This document shows, piece after piece, positions 57,247 through 64,000 of a DNA stretch of 64,000 bases. Positions within the stretch are counted from its first letter, which is position 1; each line of letters begins with the position of its first letter. A model generated the notes under the pieces. It saw only the letters and a program-made list of their open reading frames with translations. It did not search any database and was not told the DNA's origin. The position numbers were made by a program, and so were the translations under genes. Origin of the DNA: Aegilops tauschii subsp. strangulata (taxonomy: Eukaryota; Streptophyta; Magnoliopsida; Poales; Poaceae); the NCBI RefSeq assembly GCF_002575655.3, contig NC_053039.3:374085633-374149632 (forward strand). Reading direction: 5' to 3'.

Positions 57247-58971
57247 TGTTGGAAATATGCCCTAGAGGCAATAATAAATTGGTTCTTATTATATTTCCTT
57301 GTTCATGATAATCGTTTATTATCCATGCTAGAATTGTATTGATAGGAAACTCAGATACATGTGTGGATACATAGACAACACGATGTCCCTAGTAAGCCTC
57401 TAGTTGACTAGCTCGTTGATCAATAGATGGTTACGGTTTCCTGACCATGGACATTGGATGTCGTTGATAACGGGATCACATCATTAGGAGAATGATGTGA
57501 TGGACAAGACCCAATCCTAAGCCTAGCACAAGATCGTGTAGTTCGTTTGCTAAGAGCTTTTCTAATGTCAAGTATCATTTCCTTAGACCATGAGATTGTG
57601 CAACTCCCGGATACCGTAGGAATGCTTTGGGTGTACCAAACGTCACAACGTAACTGGGTGGCTATAAAGGTGCACTACAGGTATCTCCGAAAGTGTCTGT
57701 TGGGTTGGCACGAATCGAGACTGGGATTTGTCACTCCGTGTAAACGGAGAGGTATCTCTGGGCCCACTCGGTAGGACATCATCATAATGTGCACAATGTG
57801 ACCAAGGAGTTGATCACGGGATGATGTGTTACGGAACGAGTAAAGAGACTTGCCGGTAACGAGATTGAACAAGGTATCGGGATACTGACGATCGAATCTC
57901 GGGCAAGTACTATACCGGTAGACAAAGGGAATTGTATACGGGATTGATTGAATCCTCGACATCGTGGTTCATCCGATGTGACCATCGAGGAGCATGTGGG
58001 AGCCAACATGGGTATCCAGATCCCGTTGTTGGTTATTGACCGGAGAGTCGTCTCGGTCATGTCTGCGTGTCTCCCGAACCCGTAGGGTCTACACATTTAA
58101 GGTTCGGTGACGCTAGGGTTGTAGAGATATTAGTATGCGGTAACCCGAAAGTTGTTCGGAGTCCCGGATGAGATCCCGGACGTCACGAGGAGTTCCGGAA
58201 TGGTCCGGAGGTAAAGATTTATATATGGGAAGTCTTGTTTTGGTCACCAGAAAAGTTTCGCGCATTATCGGTATTGTACCGGGAGTGCCGAAAGGGGTCC
58301 GGGGGTCCACCAAGGGGTCCACATGCCCAAGGGGGGGCCACATGGGCTGTGGGGTGTGCGCCTTGGCCTATATGGGCCAAGGGAACCAGCCCCAAGAGGC
58401 CCATGCGCCAAGAGATAAGATAAAGGGAGAGTCCTAAAGGGGGAAGGCACCTCCGAGGTGCCTTGGGAAGGATGGACTCCTCCCTGGCCGCACCCTTCCT
58501 TGGAGGAAGGGCCAAGGCTGCGCCCCCCCTCTCCCTTGGCCCTATATATAGTGGGGGGAAGGGAGGGCAGCAACCCTAAGCCCTGGCGCCTCCCTCTCCC
58601 TCCCGTGACACATCTCCCTCCTCCCGCAGCGCTTGGCGAAGCCCTGTTGGAATCCCGCTACTTCCACCACCACGCCGTCGTGCTGCTGGATCTCCATCAA
58701 CCTCTCCTCCCCCCTTGCTGGATCAAGAAGGAGGAGACGTCGCTGCTCCGTACGTGTGTTGAACGCGGAGGTGCCGTCCGTTCGGCACTAGGATCATCGG
58801 TGATTTGGATCACGACGAGTACGACTCCATCAACCCCGTTCTCTTGAACGCTTCCGCTCGCGATCTACAAGGGTATGTAGATGCACTCCTTCCCTCTCGT
58901 TTCTAGTAAACTCCATAGATTGATCTTGGTGATGTGTAGAAAATTTTGAATTTCTGCTACGTTCCCCAACA
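57247..58971 (+). mobile_element. Copia C: 5' LTR (plus strand)
   Basis: 1725 bp, TGTTGGAAATATGCCC...GTTCCCCAACA, plus orientation. TATA TATATATAG near 58543. Inserted into the zinc-knuckle region of Copia B, in opposite orientation. Confidence 0.93.
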
Positions 58972-58985
58972 GTGGCATCATGAGC
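58972..58985 (+). promoter_or_regulatory. Copia C primer-binding site
   Basis: TGGCATCATGAGC just after the LTR, like the initiator-Met tRNA complementary site (TGGTATCAGAGC) used by BARE/Angela elements. Confidence 0.75.
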
Positions 58986-61900
58986 TAGGTCTATGCGTAG
59001 TTTCTATGCACGAGTAGAACACAAAGCAGTTGTGGGCGTAGATGTTGCCAATTCTTCTTGCCGCTACTAGTCTTATCTTGTTTCGGCGGCATTGTGGGAT
59101 GAAGCGGCCCGGACCGACCTTACACGTACGCTTACGTGAGACAGGTTCCACCGACTGACATGCACTAGTTGCATAAGGTGGCTAGCGGGTGTCTGTCTCA
59201 CCTACTTTAGTCGGAACGGATTCGATGAAAAGGGTCCTTATGAAGGGTAAATAGAAATTGGCATATCACGTTGTGGTTTTACGTAGGTAAGAAACGTTCT
59301 TGCTAGAAACCTATACAAGCCACGTAAAAACTTGCAACAACAATTAGAGGACGTCTAACTTGTTTTTGCAGCATGTGCTATGTGATGAGATATGACCAGA
59401 AGATATGATGAATGATATATGTGATGTATGAGATTGATCATATTCTTGTAATAGGGATCACGACTTGCATGTCGATGAGTATGACAACCGGCAGGAGCCA
59501 TAGGAGTTTTCTTTATTTTTGTATGACCTGCGTGTCATTGAATAACGCCATGTAAATTACTTTACTTTATTGCTAAGCGCGTTAGCCATAGAAGTAGAAG
59601 TAATCGTCGGCGTGACAACTTCATAAAGACACAATGATGGAGATCATGATGATGGAGATCATGGTGTCATGCCGGTGACAAAGATGATCTTGTTGCCCCG
59701 AAGATGGAGATCAAAGGAGCAAGATGATATTGGCCATATCATGTCACTATTTGATTGCATGTGATGTTTATCATATTATGCATCTTATTTGCTTAGAACG
59801 ACGGTAGCATAAATAAGATGATCCCTCACTAAAATTTCAAGAGACGTGTTCCCCCTAACTGTGCACCGTTGCGAAGGTTCGTTGTTTCGAAGCACCACGT
59901 GATGATCGGGTGTGATAGATTCTAACGTTCGAATACAACGGGTGTTAACGAGCCTAGCATGTACAGACATGGCCTCGGAACACATGCGAAACACTTAGGT
60001 TGACTTGACGAGCCTAGCATGTACAGACATGGCCTCGGAACACAAGAGACCGAAAGGTCGAACATGAGTCGTATAGTAGATACGATCAACATGGAGATGT
60101 TCACCGATGATGACTAGTCTGTCTCACGTGATGATCGGACACGGCCTAGTTTGACTCGGATCATGTATCACTTAGATGACTAGAGGGATGTCTATCTGAG
60201 TGGGAGTTCATTAATCAGATGAACTCAATTATCATGAACATAGTCAAAAGGTCTTTGCAAATTATGTCATAGCTTGCGCTTTAGTTCTACTGTTTAAGAT
60301 ATGTTCCTAGAGAAAATTTAGTTGAAAGTTGGTAGTAGCAATTATGCGGACTGGGTCCGTAAACTGAGGATTGTCCTCATTGCTGCACAGAAGGCTTATG
60401 TCCTTAATGCACCGCTCGGTGTGCTGAACCTCAGCGTCGTCTGTAGATGTTATGAAACATCTGACATACACGTTTTGATGACTACGTGATAGTTCAGTGC
60501 GTATTGCTAACGGTTTAGAATTGTGGCACCAAAGACGTTTTTGAAACGTCGCAGAACATATGAGATGTTCCGAAGACTGAAATTGGGATTTCAGACTAGT
60601 GCCCACGTTAAGAGGTATGAGACCTCTGACAAATTTCTTAAGCCTGCAAACTAAGGGAGAAAAACTCAATCGTTGAGCATGTGCTCAGATTGTCTGAGTA
60701 CTACAATCACTTGAATCGAGTGGGAGTTGATCTTCTAGATGAGATAGTGATGGTTCTCCATAGTCACTGCCACCAAGCTATTAGAGCTTCGTGATGAACT
60801 ATAACATATCAGGGATAGACATGATGATCCTTGAGCAACTCGCGATGTTTGACACCGCGAAAGTAGAAATCAAGAAGGAGCATCAATTGTTGATGGTTAG
60901 TAAAACCACTAGTTTCAAGAAGGGCAAGGGAAGAAGGGATACTTCATGAAACAACAAATCAGTTGCTGCTCTACTGAAGAATCCCAAGGTTGAACCCAAA
61001 CCCGAGACTGAGTGCTTCTGTAATGAGGGAAACGGTCACTGAAGCAGAGCTACCCTAGATACTTGGTAGATGAGAAGGCAGGCAAGGTCGACAAAGTATA
61101 TTGGATATACATTATATGAATGTGTGCTTTACTAGTACTCCTAGCAGCACCAGGGTATTAGATACTGGTTCGGTTGCTAAGTGTTAGTAACTCGAAATAA
61201 AAGCTGCGGAATAAACGGAGACTAGCTAAAGGTGAGATGACGATATGTGTTGGAAGTGTTTCCAAGGTTGATGTGATCAAGCATCGCATGCTCCCTCTAC
61301 CATCGAGATTTGGTGTTTGCATTGAGCATGATTGGATTATGTTTGTCGCAATACGGTTATTCATTTAAGGAGAATAATGGTTACTCTGTTTATTTGAATA
61401 ATACCTTCAATGGTCTTGCACCTAAAATGAATCTCGATCGTAGTGATACACATGTTCGTGCCAAAAGATATAAAATAGTAATGATAGTACCACATACTTA
61501 TGGCACTGCCATTTGAGTCATATTGGTATAGAACGCATGAAGAAGCTCCATGTAGAAGGATCTTTGGACTCACTCGTTTTTGAAAAGATTGAGACATGCG
61601 AACCATGTCTATTGGTATATATGCATGAAGAAACTCCATGCAGATGGATCGTTTGGACTCACTTGATTTCGAATCACTTGAGACATGCAAATCATTCCAC
61701 ATGGGCAAGATGACTGAAAGTCCTCGTTTTCAGTAAGATGGAACAAGAGAGCAACTTATTGGAAGTAATACATTTTGATGTATGCAGTCCAATGAGTGCT
61801 GAGGCATGCAGTGGATATCGTTATGTTCTTACTTCACAGATGATTTGAGTAGATGCTGAGTGTATTTACTTGATGAAACACAAGTCTGAATTATTGAAAG

Positions 61901-62606
61901 GTTCAAGTAATTTCAGAGTGAAGTTGAAGATCGTCGTGACAAGAGGATAAAATGTCTGTGATATGATCATAGAGATGAGTATCTGAGTTACGAGTTTGGC
62001 ACACAATTAAGACATTGTGGAAAGTGTTTCACAATTAATACCGCCTGGAACACCATGGTGTGATGGTGTGTCCGGACATCATAGCTTCACCCTATTGGAT
62101 ATGGTGCATACCATGATGCCTCTTATCGAATTACCACTATCGTTTATGGGTTAGGCATTAGAGACAACCGCATTCACTTTAAAAGGGGCACCACGCAATT
62201 CCGTTGAGACGACACCGTTTAGAGAAACCTAAGTTGTCGTTTCTTAAAGGTTTGGGGCTGCGATGCTTATGTGAAAAAGTTTCAGGCTGATAAGCTCGAA
62301 CCCAAAGCGGATAAATGCATCTTCATAGAATACCCAAAACAGTTGGGCATACCTCCTATTTCAGATCTGGAAGCAAAAGTAATTGCCTCTAGAAATGGGT
62401 CCTTTCTCGAGGAAAAGTTTCTCTCGAAAGAATTGAGTGGGAGGATGGTGGAGACTTGATGAGGTTATTGAACCATAACTTCAACTAGTGTGTAGCAAGG
62501 CACAGGAAGTTGTTCCTGTGGCACCTACACCAATTGAAGTGGAAGCTTATGATAGTGATCATGAAACTTCGGATCAAGTCACTACCAAACCTCGTAGGAC
62601 GACGAG
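58986..62606 (+). pseudogene. Copia C: decayed leader, gag and pol
   Basis: Leader to about 60300, with a 60-bp tandem repeat (59948-60047). Degraded gag from 60300 (matches in broken frames: WVRKLRIVLIAAQKAYVL-like near 60350, IKKEHQ near 60870), protease VLDTGSVA near 61155, integrase zinc region RMKKLHVEG near 61540, and the integrase to RT linker ending in KPRRTT at 62606. Many stops and frameshifts in all parts. The RT, RNase H and 3' LTR are beyond the window or displaced by element D. Confidence 0.85.
59948..60047 (+). repeat. 60-bp tandem repeat in Copia C leader
   Basis: ACGAGCCTAGCATGTACAGACATGGCCTCGGAACACA occurs at 59948 and 60008. Confidence 0.9.
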
Positions 62607-63125
62607 TGTTGAGGATATAGACCTTAGAGTCACCCGCCAGAAGAGGCCGGGTTACTCTAATGGTCATTACCAGAAGCCCGGAGTCAAGCTTGAAGACGGT
62701 GGGCCAGAGATGGGCTTAAGACCCGGATATGGCTTAAGGCCCATAGTTACAATTGTTATTATGGTAGAACTTGTAGTGCAAGGCAAGTATGATTGAGAGT
62801 CTGAGCCGGACGCTCTTATGAGCCGGCCGGGACTCTGAGGGCTGCTGGGCGTCAGCCTCCCTATATAAAGGGACGACCCGACAGCGGTTTAGGGACAAGA
62901 ACAATCTCATCGAGAGCCGGGCATAGCAGTTTAGCTCCCTGGTGATCGTAACCCTAATCAATACCATCTTGACTGGACGTAGGCTTTTACCTTCACCGTA
63001 AGGGGCCGAACCAGTATAAACCCTCGTGTCCCTCGTCCCACGTTAACCCCTTCAAGCTTCCTGGTTGCGATGGCTCCATGACTAAGTCCTAGCTCGAGGA
63101 CATCTGCCGTGACAATTCCACGACA
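62607..63125 (+). mobile_element. Gypsy D: 5' LTR
   Basis: 519 bp, TGTTGAGGATATAGACC...TTCCACGACA, ends with imperfect TG..CA inverted bases. TATA box CTATATAAAG at 62861. The break point lies within the Copia KPRRST motif; the five bases before it, ACGAG (62602-62606), are the expected target duplication, to be matched at the distal end. Confidence 0.75.
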
Positions 63126-63146
63126 GTTGGCGCCCACCGTGGGGCC
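63126..63146 (+). promoter_or_regulatory. Gypsy D primer-binding site
   Basis: TTGGCGCCCACCGTGGGGCC directly follows the LTR; common tRNA-complementary priming site of Triticeae Gypsy elements. Confidence 0.75.
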
Positions 63147-63213
63147 AGCGCACGGTGGATTTGAGTTCTTGAAGGGCAGCTTCGAAGGGCTCAAGGGATA
63201 CGCTGTGGGCCGG

Positions 63214-64000
63214 ATGACCAAGAGTCGTCGCGGCAAGCTCTACATCGACGATGCAAACTGGGGCCCCGACGCCGGCTCAATTGAGTACGGGTACCGGGTC
63301 CCCTTCGGCGGAATTCATGTCTTCATTGGCAAGATTGGTGAGCCGGGACCTGAGCCGGATCTCTGCACCGATCTCATCGAAACGGCTCGGCGCGCACGAC
63401 CCGCCCGGGCCCGGCCTGCCTTAAGGCGCGCTTTTTGTGGGATGCATCCATGGAGGGCCCTCTGATCCAGCTGGGTCTGGTGACGAGACGGCCGCCGGCT
63501 CTGACGGCGAGTCGGCCACCGATGAGTCAAACTCGTTGTACCAACTTCAGGATGGCAGGCTCATGGGTTGTTCCGATGGTGACAGTATTCCGGACCTATT
63601 TGAGCCGCCGAGTCAGGTTGGAGTTTTTATGGCTGGTGCGCAGCCTGTTCAGAACCCCGCTGCTGGAGCGGGAACCCCGGTGCCTTCGCCGGCTCAGGTG
63701 CTAATGGATCTCACGGACAAGATGACGGCCCTGTTAACCGCCACGATTGACCCGGCGGATCAGGCTCGGCATGACGCGGAGGTGGCACAGTTAAAATTGG
63801 ATCTAGTGAAGGCTAAAGAGGATCTTGCAGCGGAAGGGATCAGGCTGGCTGCGGAGAGGGCGGCTCTCGATGCCCAAACTCAGCTGATCCAGGCGCAGTC
63901 CTTCCAACTCACGATGGATCAAAACGCGGCCAATGAGGTCCTGAGAAGGAGGCATCAAAAGGCCCAATCTCGACTCCCTCCGGTTTACGATCCGCGCAAC
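63214..64000 (+). pseudogene. Gypsy D: partial gag with one frameshift
   Basis: Frame 1 starts MTKSRRGKLYIDDANWGPDA and IEYGYRVPFGGIHVFIGKIG and ends early near 63465. From about 63430 the homology moves to another frame: GGPS, then NSLYQLQDGRLMGCSDGDSI, PDLFEPPSQVGVFMAGAQPV. The frame from ATG 63629 then runs open for 124 codons to the window end with a coiled-coil-like stretch (ARHDAEVAQLKLDLVKAKED) and ends ...LPPVYDPRN. So one single-base shift near 63430-63445 in a T run breaks gag. It is cut by the window edge. Confidence 0.7.

Noticed and set aside
1..64000. tRNA and rRNA genes
   Set aside because: No sequence with a convincing tRNA cloverleaf or rRNA match was seen by eye; a tRNAscan run would settle it.

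Overview
This is nuclear DNA of a Triticeae grass (wheat, Aegilops, barley or a close relative). The evidence is the repeats and the gene structures. There are Stowaway MITEs of the Athos and Thalos type with TA target sites, Angela/BARE/WIS-type Copia elements whose LTRs read TGTTGGAAATATGCCC...CCCCAACA, a Gypsy element with a TTGGCGCCCACCGTGGGGC primer site, and GC-rich intron-containing grass genes. Nothing prokaryotic (operons, Shine-Dalgarno sites) is present.

By region: 0-6.9 kb holds a small unrecognised two-exon gene with 15-residue repeats, a hAT-size-TSD MITE, several short tandem repeats and a decayed RNase D-like exonuclease. 7-12.4 kb is a diverged five-copy repeat array plus degenerate tandem repeats. 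12.4-15.3 kb has a LINE RT relic and an intact two-exon purine permease on the minus strand. 15.6-19.7 kb is tandem repeats and MITEs. 20.0-23.0 kb is a PIF/Harbinger-like element carrying a broken Myb/SANT gene and an RNase H1 N-terminal (viroplasmin-type) domain. 24-27.5 kb has a LINE endonuclease relic, two Stowaways and an intronless plasma-membrane H+-ATPase fragment. 29.0-31.3 kb is an intact eight-exon MATE transporter (minus strand). 36.9-37.9 kb holds exons 4-8 of a second MATE gene, cut off by a poly-T-flanked retroposon and a Copia relic (39.1-42.0 kb). 44-44.6 kb is a RING finger relic split by a hAT MITE. 45.7-46.7 kb is an intronless ANTH clathrin-assembly gene. 49.4-50.0 kb encodes a grass-type uncharacterised ORF. 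51.0-51.5 kb is an intact class I small heat-shock protein with heat-shock elements upstream. From 52.8 kb to the end is a three-level retrotransposon nest: Copia B (minus), interrupted by Copia C (plus), interrupted by Gypsy D (plus).

The likely functional genes are the purine permease, the MATE transporter, the ANTH protein and HSP20. They are unrelated housekeeping, transport and stress genes separated by transposons, and no joint pathway is visible. I found no convincing new biological system. The most unusual items are the Harbinger-like element with two host-like domains, the truncated MATE duplicate, the RING gene split by a MITE with a near-perfect 8-bp duplication, and the retrotransposon nest with an RNase H deletion. 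All calls come from reading the sequence and recalled family knowledge; no database search was run.
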